DNA of 42,476 nucleotides, taken from contig CAZEUR010000008.1 in NCBI GenBank assembly GCA_964515175.1, forward strand, positions 1-42,476. The letters run 5' to 3'. Shown piece after piece: positions 16,229-25,086 of the stretch. The stretch comes from CAIWGV01 sp964515175. Lineage in GTDB: Bacteria > Pseudomonadota > Alphaproteobacteria > UBA7879 > UBA5542. Under the pieces are notes generated by a model. The model searched no databases and was not told where the DNA came from. It saw nothing but the letters and a program-made list of their open reading frames with translations. Position numbers and translations under genes: made by a program. Positions within the stretch are counted from its first letter, which is position 1; each line of letters starts with the position of its first letter.

Positions 16229-16972
16229 ATGGCAATGACTCAATATACTTTGGAAGCGCACGAAACTTGCACTAGCACCATGGATTTGGCACGTCTGTGG
16301 GTAGAAAACACTCATTCTTTTTCAGAAGATTTCCATGTTATTTGGACTTTAGAACAAAGCGCTGGAAGAGGAAAACTTGACCGGAAATGGCTTTCATTTA
16401 AAGGGAATCTGTTTGTTAGTCTTGTTGTTCCTTTTTATTTTCCTTTAAGCCGAGTAGGGGAACTTTCTTTTTTAACAGCCCTATCTGTGGCGGAGGCGAT
16501 TAACTCCCTAGATCCTCAATTGAAGGTGCTTTGTAAATGGCCAAACGATATCATAATCAATGACAAGAAAGTCGGGGGGATTTTATTGGAGACTCTTTCT
16601 AAGGGAACCAAAAACTTTGTTTCTATTGGTATCGGATTAAATTTAGACTCTTTTCCAAAGGAATTATTGTCCACCTCTTTATCTGAGCTTGGAATTCATA
16701 TTTCTCCCAAAGAAATGCTGGAAAAAATCCTAAAAAGACTAACCCATTTCTTGGATGTTTGGTATGCGGAAGGGTTTGAACCTATCCGAACACTTTGGCA
16801 TAAACGAGCGTGGAATTTGGGAGAGCAATTAAAAGTTAAAACATTCTCAAAAGAAATAGTTGGGACTTTTGAACTCATGGATCATGCAGGATGCTTGATT
16901 CTTGTTCAAGACGATGGTAGAAGGGCAAGGCTCGCTTCGGGAGATGTCCTCCTTACACGAAGGAATGATTAG
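16229..16972 (+). CDS. birA: Biotin--[acetyl-CoA-carboxylase] ligase
   Basis: Activates biotin with ATP and attaches it to a carrier lysine, here most likely Lys125 of AccB at 39.7 kb. 247 residues: catalytic core plus small C-terminal domain, without the N-terminal DNA-binding domain of E. coli BirA, so no repressor role is expected. GRGKLDRKW (46-54) is the biotinyl-AMP loop, KWPND (103-107) and DKKVGGILLE carry the catalytic lysine region, and GIGLNL follows. The C-terminal GTFELMDHAGCLIL / GDVLL strands are present. It overlaps the RNase J GTG by one base (TAGTG). The nuoN-birA-rnj order is retained from other alphaproteobacteria. Confidence 0.95.
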   Translation: MAMTQYTLEAHETCTSTMDLARLWVENTHSFSEDFHVIWTLEQSAGRGKLDRKWLSFKGNLFVSLVVPFYFPLSRVGELSFLTALSVAEAINSLDPQLKVLCKWPNDIIINDKKVGGILLETLSKGTKNFVSIGIGLNLDSFPKELLSTSLSELGIHISPKEMLEKILKRLTHFLDVWYAEGFEPIRTLWHKRAWNLGEQLKVKTFSKEIVGTFELMDHAGCLILVQDDGRRARLASGDVLLTRRND

Positions 16973-18618
16973 TGTCAAAAAATGATGATAAAATTCTTTT
17001 TCTGCCCCTAGGGGGGTCAGGAGAAATCGGTATGAACCTTAATCTTTACGGATATAAGGACCAGTGGCTTATGGTGGATTTAGGGATTACGTTCCATGAT
17101 CGCCTTGGAATTGAAGTGGTACTGCCAAACCCCCAATACATTATCGAACGCAAAGATAAGCTTGTGGGGCTTTTGCTCACCCATGCCCATGAAGATCATA
17201 TTGGCGCTGTGCCCTATCTATGGGAACGCTTTAAATGCCCCATTTATGCAACTCCCTTCACAGCGGAAATGGTCAAAATAAAGATGAAAGACCATAACCT
17301 CCCCTATAAAGATATTATTAATATCATTCCTTTAGAGAGTCATAAGCAGATAGGGCCTTTTGATATCCAAATGGTGACCCTTACACATTCTATTCCAGAG
17401 CCAAATGGCGTTTTAATCAAAACGCCGGTGGGCACTATTTTTCATACGGGAGACTGGAAGATTGATGAAACTCCTCTGATAGGAGAGGCCATTGATGGTA
17501 ACGCGCTCCAGAAGATAGGAGATGAAGGAGTTCTTGCCATGGTCTGCGACTCCACCAATGTTTTTCAAAAGAAACCCGCCGGATCGGAAGGGACTGTCAG
17601 AGATAGTTTGATAGAGCTTGTTGGAGAACATAGCGCCAAGGGATCCATATTTGTCACGTGTTTTGCCTCAAACTTGGCACGACTTGAAACCATCGCTGTG
17701 GCGGCACATCGACATGGTCGCCAGGTGGCCATATTGGGTCGCGGGTTCCACAAAGTGAATGAAGTGGCTCGAAAGCTTAATTACTTAAAAGATTTGCCAG
17801 CCTTTATCAATGTGGACAAGGCGAAATCTTTGCCACGCGATAAAGTGCTATATATTTGTTCGGGAAGCCAGGGAGAGTTCAGAGCTGCACTCAGCCGCAT
17901 TGCGTCTCAAACGCATCCTGAGGTAAAAATGTCGCCGGGGGATGTGGTTGTGTTTTCTTCGCGAATCATTCCTGGAAATGACAAACAGATTAATGCCCTC
18001 AAAAACAAAATTATCAAATTAGGGGTAAAAGTCATCAATGAACACTCCACGGATATTCACGTATCAGGTCACCCGAGCCGGGATGAATTGATTCAGATGT
18101 ATGATTGGATTCGACCGAGAATTGTCATTCCTGTTCATGGAGAAGCGATCCATATGGTGGAGCAGGGGAGGCTTGCCAAAAAGCATGGAATCAAGCATGT
18201 GGTCATCCCAGAAAATGGGACACTTATCGAAATTACCAAGGATACGGCAGAAATTGTGGATGAAGTGGCCGCTGGACGCTTGGCGTTAGACGGAAATATG
18301 CTGCTTTCTTTCAATCATGGCTCTTTGAAAGAACGATTCCAGCTGGGAACCGATGGCGTTGCCTCTGTTGTCTTAGTGTTAAATGACAAAAATAACCTCG
18401 GCGATATCCCAAAAATTGCCTTCCAGGGCTTAAGTGTTTCGGGGGATTTGGCAACAGCTATTCATGAAGAGATCGAGATGCTGTTTCACATCCTGTCTGA
18501 CTCTGAAAGATTGAAAGATGATGTCTTAACGGATCGAGTTCAAAAGATTGTCCAGCGTATTTGCCAAAAAAGTATTTTCAAAAAACCCATGGTCATTACT
18601 CACGTGGTAAGGATTTAG
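16972..18618 (+). CDS. rnj: Ribonuclease J
   Basis: Metallo-beta-lactamase/beta-CASP nuclease with 5'-to-3' exonuclease and endonuclease activity in mRNA turnover and rRNA maturation; cytoplasmic. 548 residues, normal. The zinc motif HAHEDH is at residues 71-76, further zinc ligands are in THSIPEPNG and HTGDWK, and the beta-CASP segments include DSTNVF, CSGSQGE, HVSGHPSRDE and PVHGE. It begins with GTG overlapping the birA stop, so translation is probably coupled. Alphaproteobacteria commonly carry RNase J beside the nuo cluster. Confidence 0.95.
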   Translation: MSKNDDKILFLPLGGSGEIGMNLNLYGYKDQWLMVDLGITFHDRLGIEVVLPNPQYIIERKDKLVGLLLTHAHEDHIGAVPYLWERFKCPIYATPFTAEMVKIKMKDHNLPYKDIINIIPLESHKQIGPFDIQMVTLTHSIPEPNGVLIKTPVGTIFHTGDWKIDETPLIGEAIDGNALQKIGDEGVLAMVCDSTNVFQKKPAGSEGTVRDSLIELVGEHSAKGSIFVTCFASNLARLETIAVAAHRHGRQVAILGRGFHKVNEVARKLNYLKDLPAFINVDKAKSLPRDKVLYICSGSQGEFRAALSRIASQTHPEVKMSPGDVVVFSSRIIPGNDKQINALKNKIIKLGVKVINEHSTDIHVSGHPSRDELIQMYDWIRPRIVIPVHGEAIHMVEQGRLAKKHGIKHVVIPENGTLIEITKDTAEIVDEVAAGRLALDGNMLLSFNHGSLKERFQLGTDGVASVVLVLNDKNNLGDIPKIAFQGLSVSGDLATAIHEEIEMLFHILSDSERLKDDVLTDRVQKIVQRICQKSIFKKPMVITHVVRI

Positions 18619-18706
18619 TTTTTTACGCTTTTTGAGAAAAGTTAAATATAGCTCGATGGGCGCCTTAAGACAGGATCTTACGGACCTCATAATTCCGTGA
18701 AAGACC

Positions 18707-18744
18707 TTACCCCTTGCTCAATCTCACATCTATCTGAACTTTTA
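18707..18744 (-). repeat. Dispersed repeat, copy B (partial, inverted)
   Basis: On the minus strand the bases from 18744 downward repeat the first ~35 bases of the element at 1-73, with about two substitutions and a small deletion, then diverge. A different hairpin (ACGGA/TCCGT, about 18679-18697) follows where the other copies carry the AGGGGGAT stem. The copy lies between RNase J and the RsmB-type gene. Confidence 0.7.
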
Positions 18745-18758
18745 CAGGAGCTTTTTTA

Positions 18759-18787
18759 CTGACAAGTCTCCAAAATCCCTTTAAAGT
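18759..18787 (+). promoter_or_regulatory. Promoter candidate for the RsmB/RND operon
   Basis: CTGACA (18759-18764), 17 bases, TAAAGT (18782-18787). Transcription would begin within a few bases of the ATG at 18797. Confidence 0.45.
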
Positions 18788-18796
18788 GAGAACATC

Positions 18797-20098
18797 ATGA
18801 CCCCAGGCGCCAGACTCTCGCAACTTGTTGACCTTATTGGACAAATCGAAACCACCGGAAAACCGGCAGATCAGGTGGCTTTCCAATATTTCCGGACACG
18901 CCGATACATGGGATCTGGAGATCGTCGATTCATTAATCATCATATATTTGGTTTTCTCAGGATAAGGGGGACCATAATCGGCCTCATTGAAAGCTATAAG
19001 GTAAAGCCCACCGTACGTCTTCAGGTATTTTCTTACTTCTTAAAGAAAACAGACATGACACTCGAAGATCTTGAGTCATTTTGTGCAGAGGGCATTTATT
19101 CTCCCACTCCTTTAAACCAAGAGGAAAAGGCTTTTTTGGAGTATCTACCAGAAATCAAGGAAGAGATCCTGTCCTTGGAAGATCGACTGAATGTTCCTGC
19201 CTTTCTTGTGGAACCCTTAAAAAATGTTTTTGAAGAAAAATTTGAAGAAGAAATGAAGGCACTCCTGGAAGAGGCTCCCCTAGATCTTCGGGTGAATACA
19301 TTAAAAGCATCTCGAAAAGAAGTCATGAATCTGCTCGAAGCACAGGGGGTTCCTTTTGAAGAAACAAAACCCTCTCCTGTTGGGTTGCGCCTTAAATCTC
19401 GGACGTATGTTTTGGAGTCCGATGCCTATAAAAAAGGCCTCATCGAAATTCAAGATGCGGGCTCCCAGGTTCTTCCCTTTATGTGTGATGTGCATCCTGG
19501 CATGACCGTTCTGGATTTTTGTGCGGGGGCAGGAGGAAAAACTTTAGGTCTTGCAGCTCTTATGCAAAATAAAGGCAAGATCTTTGCCTGTGATATTGAC
19601 GAAAGGCGCCTTAAAAATGCCAAAGATCGGCTAAAAAGGGCAGGGGTTCATAATACAACCCTCCATCTGTTAGAGGGAACTGGAGATAAGTGGCTCAAAC
19701 GCCATAAATCTTTTTTCGATCGAATTCTTTTAGATGTGCCCTGTTCTGGCACAGGAACATGGCGCCGCAATCCCGACATGAAATGGCGCATCGCCCCTGA
19801 GGATATTGTGCGCCTTCAGAAACAGCAACAGGACATATTGACACAGGCTGAGAAGCTTTTGAAACCGGGGGGGCTTCTAATTTATGCAACGTGCTCTTTT
19901 CTCAAGCAAGAGAATGAAGATCAAATTGAAAAATTTTTGGAGAATTATCCTATATATTCCTTGCGCCCCTTTGAAGATATCTGGCAAAATGTAAAAGAGG
20001 CTGTTTTTGGGGATAACAAGAATTATTTAAGGCTTACTCCGGCAACCAGTAAAACCGATGGATTTTTTGTAGCAATTTTAAAAAGAAATGAAACTTAA
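18797..20098 (+). CDS. RsmB/NOP-family RNA (cytosine-5) methyltransferase
   Basis: SAM-dependent m5C methyltransferase, probably acting on 16S rRNA as RsmB does; 433 residues. An N-terminal helical NusB-like region precedes a Rossmann catalytic domain. VLDFCAGAGGKTLGLA is the SAM loop, DVPCSGTGTWRRNPD (Cys316) is motif IV, and TCS with Cys366 is motif VI. The 50-residue spacing matches the C325/C375 pair of E. coli RsmB, where the latter is the nucleophile. The 3' end overlaps the RND adaptor gene by 11 bases. The exact rRNA or tRNA target cannot be read from sequence. Confidence 0.9.
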   Translation: MTPGARLSQLVDLIGQIETTGKPADQVAFQYFRTRRYMGSGDRRFINHHIFGFLRIRGTIIGLIESYKVKPTVRLQVFSYFLKKTDMTLEDLESFCAEGIYSPTPLNQEEKAFLEYLPEIKEEILSLEDRLNVPAFLVEPLKNVFEEKFEEEMKALLEEAPLDLRVNTLKASRKEVMNLLEAQGVPFEETKPSPVGLRLKSRTYVLESDAYKKGLIEIQDAGSQVLPFMCDVHPGMTVLDFCAGAGGKTLGLAALMQNKGKIFACDIDERRLKNAKDRLKRAGVHNTTLHLLEGTGDKWLKRHKSFFDRILLDVPCSGTGTWRRNPDMKWRIAPEDIVRLQKQQQDILTQAEKLLKPGGLLIYATCSFLKQENEDQIEKFLENYPIYSLRPFEDIWQNVKEAVFGDNKNYLRLTPATSKTDGFFVAILKRNET

Positions 20099-21167
20099 TC
20101 GATCCTATACATTAATTATTATCCTAATTGGGATCGTTGTTACTTGGTTTGCCTGGGGTCTTCTTTTTTCCTCAAAAAAGGACGAAGCCATTGTCCAAAA
20201 AGAACCTACCATTACAAAAGTTCAAACCCAGTTTTCACAAGCGACCACTCAAACAGTTTTTTTACGCCTCAGCGGTCGAACAGAAGCTTCAAAAATCGTT
20301 ACCTTAACTCCAGAAATTGACGGAACCGTGGAAAAGATTCTAGTGCCGAGGGGATCTTATGTTAAGGCAGGCACACCCTTGGTGAAACTTTCTTCAGGAG
20401 AGAGATCTCAAACATTGGAGACAGCAAAATCTGCAGTTGCCTTGCGACAAAAGCAATACGAAGCGACCACTAGATTATTAGAAAAACAATATAGTTCGCC
20501 AATCTCTGTTAGCAGCGCTAAAGCTCAACTTGAAGAGGCAAAACTTGGCCTATCTCGTGCAAAGCTTTCAGTGCGCAGACGGGTCATTAGATCCCCATTT
20601 GACGGTGTGATAAATGACTATCAAGTAGATCCCGGAAGCAGTGTTTCACCGATGCAGGGAACAGCCATTGGGACTTTTGTCAGTCTTAATCCCCTGACAA
20701 TCACTGTGCAGATCACAGAAAATGTTTTTCATCAACTACAGAAGGGAAAAGAAGCTGAAATTGAACTTGCGGACGGCAAGAAGACGCGAGGCATCATTTC
20801 CTATGTTTCTTCCATTGCGGATCCTCAGACAAATACTTTCAAGGTCCGTATTTCCATAGAAAATCCAAAAAACATGATTCCTGCGGGAATGACAGTGTCC
20901 GTCACTCTTCCTTTGACAGAACAAAAGGTTCATAAATTAGACTCCTCGTTCTTGACCTTGTCGGACCAAGGGGAGGTGGGTGTTAAAGTTGTGGAAGGGG
21001 GAAAGGCAATTTTCCTACCCATTGTGATCTTGGAATCTGCCGCTAATCATATTTTAGTCAGCGGTCTTCCAGACACGGTTGAGCTTATAGTTCTGGGACA
21101 AGAAAGCGTTTTGCCTGGAGAAAAAGTTATCTCTTCCCCAAGATCTTTAGAAGATCCATCTCAATGA
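20088..21167 (+). CDS. RND efflux periplasmic adaptor (membrane fusion protein)
   Basis: Links an inner-membrane RND pump to an outer-membrane channel; anchored by one N-terminal helix (about residues 7-24) and otherwise periplasmic. 359 residues. Lipoyl-type halves lie around VTLTPEIDGTVEKILV and RVIRSPFDGVINDYQV, separated by a short alpha-hairpin (about 105-160), followed by a beta-barrel (LTITVQITENVFHQL) and membrane-proximal domain. It overlaps the methyltransferase gene upstream and the permease downstream by four bases, so the pair is translationally coupled. No TolC-type channel gene is in the window. Substrate unknown. Confidence 0.9.
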   Translation: MKLNRSYTLIIILIGIVVTWFAWGLLFSSKKDEAIVQKEPTITKVQTQFSQATTQTVFLRLSGRTEASKIVTLTPEIDGTVEKILVPRGSYVKAGTPLVKLSSGERSQTLETAKSAVALRQKQYEATTRLLEKQYSSPISVSSAKAQLEEAKLGLSRAKLSVRRRVIRSPFDGVINDYQVDPGSSVSPMQGTAIGTFVSLNPLTITVQITENVFHQLQKGKEAEIELADGKKTRGIISYVSSIADPQTNTFKVRISIENPKNMIPAGMTVSVTLPLTEQKVHKLDSSFLTLSDQGEVGVKVVEGGKAIFLPIVILESAANHILVSGLPDTVELIVLGQESVLPGEKVISSPRSLEDPSQ

Positions 21168-24100
21168 AATGGCTTATTGATACCGCTTTAAATCATACAA
21201 GGGCTGTTTTGCTCCTTTTTGGATTTTTAGCGATTGCAGGCGCCGCCATGTACGTGACAATCCCCAAAGAATCTTCCCCTGACGTTCAAATTCCCTATGC
21301 TGTTATTATTATTAGCAACCCAGGAATTTCTCCGGAAGATGCAGAAAGACTGTTAACAGCGCCTGCGGAAGTGGCGCTCCAAAACATAGAGGGGATCAAG
21401 GAAATGAAATCCAAGTCCCAAGCAGACTATTCTGTTATTTTTCTCGAGTTCCAAGTTGGACAAGATCTGAATAAAGCGATCACGAATGTTCGAAATCAGA
21501 TTAGTATTGCGAGAAATAAATTTCCTGAAGGCACGATGGAGCCTGTGGTGAAAGAAATTAACTTAAGCCTTTTTCCCGTCATTACGGTGCAACTTTCTGG
21601 CAATGTACCAGAAAGATTTTTGTATAGAGTTGCCAAAGATATCCAGACAGAGGTGGAAAACCTTAACAATGTACTTGAAGCTAAATTAATGGGCGGAAGA
21701 GAGGAAGTGCTCGAAATCACCATAGATCCCATCAAACTACAGTCCTATAATATTTCTGTGGAAGACATTATGGAGATATTTGCCCGCAATAACCTTATGG
21801 TGCCGGCTGGAAATATCAATATTGGGCAGGGTAATTTTTCTCTCAAGACCCCGGGGCTTCTTCAGACAGAGGCTGAAATCCTTAATATTCCTGTAAAAAC
21901 AAGCTCTCAAGCTCTTGTTTGCATTAAAGATGTGGCTACCATCCGCCGAACCTATAAAGACGTAAAGACCTTTGCCCGATCTTGGGGTAGGCCCTCGGTT
22001 ACTTTGGAGGTTTCAAAAAGATTAGGAAAAAACATCATCGAAACCATCAGAAAGGTTAGGAACACTATAGGATCAAACGTAGAACAAATAACAAACAAAA
22101 TATCTGTGACCTATGCCCAAGACATGTCAGGTCATATCAAGGATGCCTTAAAAGAACTTCAAAACAATATTCTCATGGCCATTTTCTTAGTCATGCTAGT
22201 GATCATTGGAAGTTTAGGGTGGCGGGCCTCCATTCTGGTAGGGTTAGCAATCCCAGTTTCTTTTCTCTCAGCTATTTTTTTCATGGGACTTGCGGGAATC
22301 ACTCTCAATAACGTTGTTTTATTCAGTTTGATCCTCTCTGTTGGAATGCTCGTGGATGGCGCCATTATTGTGGTGGAGTATGCAGATCGTAAAATTGCTG
22401 AAGGACATACAAAGCAAAAAGCCTATCGGGAAGCGGCTTACCGCATGACATGGCCTGTAATCTCTTCCATCACAACCATTATTGTTGTTTTTCTGCCGCT
22501 CTTATTTTGGCCAGGGATTGTTGGACAGTTCATGAAATATCTGCCCTTAACCTTAATTGCAACTTTAAGCATGTCTCTCCTTGTTGCCCTGATTTTAGTA
22601 CCTGTTTTGGGCAGTATGTTTGGAAAAATTGATCGCTCAGACACCCAGGAAGTAAAAGAGCTGGCGAAAATGGAGACTTTGCCTCTTGATAAGCTTCATG
22701 GCTTAGGTGGGTTTTATATCCGTCTTGTGGACCCGCTTCTGAATCATCCCATAAAAGTTATTCTGTCCACTTTGGCGATCCTGGCCATTGTCCTTGGTGT
22801 CTATGGGAAGTTTGGGCATGGGGTAGAGTTTTTTCCCAAAATAGAACCTGATTCGGCTGTTTTCCTTGTTCGTGCACGAGGAAATCACTCCGTTGAAGAA
22901 AAAGACAGAATAGTGCGACAGGTGGAGGCCCAACTTCTTCATGCAAAAGAATTTAAAAATGTTTATTCCAGCTCCGGACTTCTGGACAATGTGGATGAAG
23001 ATGTGATTGGAAAAATCTCAGTGGAATTTGTAAATTGGCAAGAGAGATCCCCTGCCAGAGAAGTTCTCGAATCTTATATTAAGAAAGTTAATACAATCCC
23101 TGGGGTTAAGGTGGAGGTGGAAGATCAAAAAAGCGGCCCTTCTCAAGGGAAGGATATTCAAATTGAATTAACCGCCACAGATTATGTGCTTTTACGCCCA
23201 GAAGTGTCTCGAGTTCGAAAATATTTAGAAACAGTTCCAGGGCTTATGGATATTGAAGATAGCTCTCCTATGCCAGGTATTGAGTGGCAAGTTCAGATAG
23301 ATCGAGCGGAGGCAGCAAAAGCAGGGTCTAGCATTCGTCAAGTGGGCCGCATGATCCAGCTTATTGGAGACGGTCTAAAAGTAAGCACCTATAAGCCCAA
23401 GGATAGCAAAGAGGAGCTGGATGTTGTTTTGAGATTTCCTAAAGAACATCGGACCTTAAAACAACTAGAGCACACACGACTTTATAGCCAAAAAGGCCAT
23501 GTGCCCATCAGTTCTTTTGTAAAGCGTGTGCCAAAACAAAGAATCCAAAGTATTGAAAGGGTGGATGGCGTGCCTGTTTTGAAGATTAAAGCCAATACAG
23601 CGTCAAAAGTATTACCCGCTAGAAAGGTTCAAGAAATTCAAGAATGGTTAGCCGCCAACCCCGGAAATCCTGACGTAGAAATAAAATTTAAAGGGGAAGA
23701 GCAGGATAAACGGGAAACCGAACAATTTTTGACAAAAGCCTTTGCCACCGCCATTTTCTTGATTTTGATCATTCTGGTCAGTCAATTTAACAGCTTCTTC
23801 AGCTCTTTCCTTGTTCTCAGCGCTGTTTTACTCTCAACCATTGGTGTGTTTTTAGGACTTCTCATCATGGGGCAGCCCTTTGGTATTGTAATGACGGGGA
23901 TTGGGATCATTGCACTGGCCGGCATTATTGTGAGCAATAACATTATCTTTATCGATACCTTTGATACTCTTTCCAAGAAGAACAAGAACGTGCGAGAGGT
24001 AATTCTGAGGACAGGTGCTTTGCGACTACGCCCCATCATTTTGACCAAGCTTACGGCCATCTTAGGTCTCTTGCCTATCATGCTCCGCATGGATATAGAT

Positions 24101-24286
24101 TTTCTGGGACATTCCATCACAGTAGGCTCCCCCTCAAGTGAGTGGTGGGTGCAACTTTCAACAGCCATTGTCTATGGCATAATGTTTGCGTCTTTGATTA
24201 CGCTGATTGTGACGCCGTGTGCGCTGATGCTGAGGGCAAATTACTACAAGAAATTTCCGAAGAAGGGATCTAGAGAAGAGGGCTAA
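21164..24286 (+). CDS. RND-family efflux permease
   Basis: Proton-driven inner-membrane exporter of the AcrB/MdtB/VexF superfamily; 1040 residues with the usual twelve helices. The first helix is at about 12-31, two large periplasmic loops are at about 40-330 and 555-855, and helices lie at about 335-540 and 865-1030. TM4 carries the proton-relay aspartate in LSVGMLVDGAIIVVEYADR; only one of the two Asp residues typical of HAE1 pumps is obvious. Typical segments include PKESSPDVQIPYAVI at the start and GIIVSNNIIFIDTFD near the end. It forms a bicistronic unit with the adaptor. The substrate cannot be predicted. Confidence 0.93.
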   Translation: MKWLIDTALNHTRAVLLLFGFLAIAGAAMYVTIPKESSPDVQIPYAVIIISNPGISPEDAERLLTAPAEVALQNIEGIKEMKSKSQADYSVIFLEFQVGQDLNKAITNVRNQISIARNKFPEGTMEPVVKEINLSLFPVITVQLSGNVPERFLYRVAKDIQTEVENLNNVLEAKLMGGREEVLEITIDPIKLQSYNISVEDIMEIFARNNLMVPAGNINIGQGNFSLKTPGLLQTEAEILNIPVKTSSQALVCIKDVATIRRTYKDVKTFARSWGRPSVTLEVSKRLGKNIIETIRKVRNTIGSNVEQITNKISVTYAQDMSGHIKDALKELQNNILMAIFLVMLVIIGSLGWRASILVGLAIPVSFLSAIFFMGLAGITLNNVVLFSLILSVGMLVDGAIIVVEYADRKIAEGHTKQKAYREAAYRMTWPVISSITTIIVVFLPLLFWPGIVGQFMKYLPLTLIATLSMSLLVALILVPVLGSMFGKIDRSDTQEVKELAKMETLPLDKLHGLGGFYIRLVDPLLNHPIKVILSTLAILAIVLGVYGKFGHGVEFFPKIEPDSAVFLVRARGNHSVEEKDRIVRQVEAQLLHAKEFKNVYSSSGLLDNVDEDVIGKISVEFVNWQERSPAREVLESYIKKVNTIPGVKVEVEDQKSGPSQGKDIQIELTATDYVLLRPEVSRVRKYLETVPGLMDIEDSSPMPGIEWQVQIDRAEAAKAGSSIRQVGRMIQLIGDGLKVSTYKPKDSKEELDVVLRFPKEHRTLKQLEHTRLYSQKGHVPISSFVKRVPKQRIQSIERVDGVPVLKIKANTASKVLPARKVQEIQEWLAANPGNPDVEIKFKGEEQDKRETEQFLTKAFATAIFLILIILVSQFNSFFSSFLVLSAVLLSTIGVFLGLLIMGQPFGIVMTGIGIIALAGIIVSNNIIFIDTFDTLSKKNKNVREVILRTGALRLRPIILTKLTAILGLLPIMLRMDIDFLGHSITVGSPSSEWWVQLSTAIVYGIMFASLITLIVTPCALMLRANYYKKFPKKGSREEG

Positions 24287-24308
24287 CTCTTCCTAGGTCC
24301 AATACCAT

Positions 24309-24688
24309 ATGGCTGACTTTGCTTGTTCTAAGACTATTTTGAATTTATAGATGGATTAACAGGGCCGACGTATCTAAATTTCGGTTTCGTCTTTAAGAGG
24401 AAGCCTGAAAGGCTGACGCGGCAATCCAGCTTTTATGTCTTTTTTATACGGGATGAATTCATTAAATTAGCTCAAAAAAGCTGGGTCACCACGAAAATCG
24501 GGCCCATTTCTCGTGATGATGGATTTTTCTAGGCCATTCACCTTGTGTTAGATGCGTCAGCCCTGGATGAATTAGGAACCCCCCCACCAATTGCCAAGAT
24601 ATATTGCCATGAACTAGTGGCACAACTAGAGGCTTTATATGATGCGCATTCTAAGAGGCTTTTCTGGGATAAAATCCTCACCACATAA
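24309..24688 (+). pseudogene. Decayed coding remnant of unknown family
   Basis: The 415 bases between the RND permease and the acidic protein hold a broken reading frame. From 24332 one frame stays open for 66 codons (including TGPTYLNFGFVFKRKPERL and FFIRDEFIKLAQKSW), meets TAG at 24530, then continues in the same frame for 51 more codons (HLVLDASALDELGTPPP ...) to TAA at 24686. A short start, MADFACSKT from ATG 24309, lies in a different frame, which suggests an upstream frameshift as well. The peptide looks like real protein but I do not recognise the family. Confidence 0.5.
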
Positions 24689-24701
24689 TAGGTCTTAGGT
24701 C

Positions 24702-25043
24702 TTAGCTCTTTGCTGCTTCCCCTTCTTCTCCCCTATCCGGCGCATCAGGGGCTGATAGATCAGACGGAGGTTCTACCACAAAGAAATCTTCTCCGGAAGG
24801 AGTTGTGTCTTCGTCTGATTCATCAAGGGAGGGCTCTTCTTCGATATCCCCTGGTGTGGTGTTGTCAGACTCTGCAGACACAGTCGTTTCAGTAGACATA
24901 TTGGCGGCTTTAACGTGCCCACTAGGATCTGCCTCTACAATAGATGCGGCGGCCTCTGGCCCGTCGAGAGCCTCATCTTCTGCATATGAAAGGGCAACCA
25001 AAGATACGGCTGAGAGAACAGCAAAAACACTCTTCTTGTTCAT
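24702..25043 (-). CDS. Small acidic secreted protein
   Basis: 113 residues, family unknown. The ATG at 25043 has GGAG about nine bases upstream and gives a textbook signal peptide (MNKKSVFAVLSAVSLVALSYA). An upstream in-frame start at 25169 would only add sequence overlapping the carboxypeptidase gene. The mature chain is low-complexity and strongly acidic (EEEPSLDESDEDTTP, DRGEEGEAAKS) with no cysteine and little hydrophobic content, so probably unfolded. It is transcribed in the same direction as the D,D-carboxypeptidase 43 bases upstream, possibly as one unit. A periplasmic or released protein is likely; its role is unknown. Confidence 0.65.
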   Translation of the reverse strand: MNKKSVFAVLSAVSLVALSYAEDEALDGPEAAASIVEADPSGHVKAANMSTETTVSAESDNTTPGDIEEEPSLDESDEDTTPSGEDFFVVEPPSDLSAPDAPDRGEEGEAAKS

Positions 25044-25086
25044 TATGACACTCCATCCTATTTTTTTGGTCCCCATCATAGCGCGC

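Noticed and set aside
16229..16972. BirA as a biotin-operon repressor
   Set aside because: The N-terminal helix-turn-helix is absent; only the ligase core is encoded.
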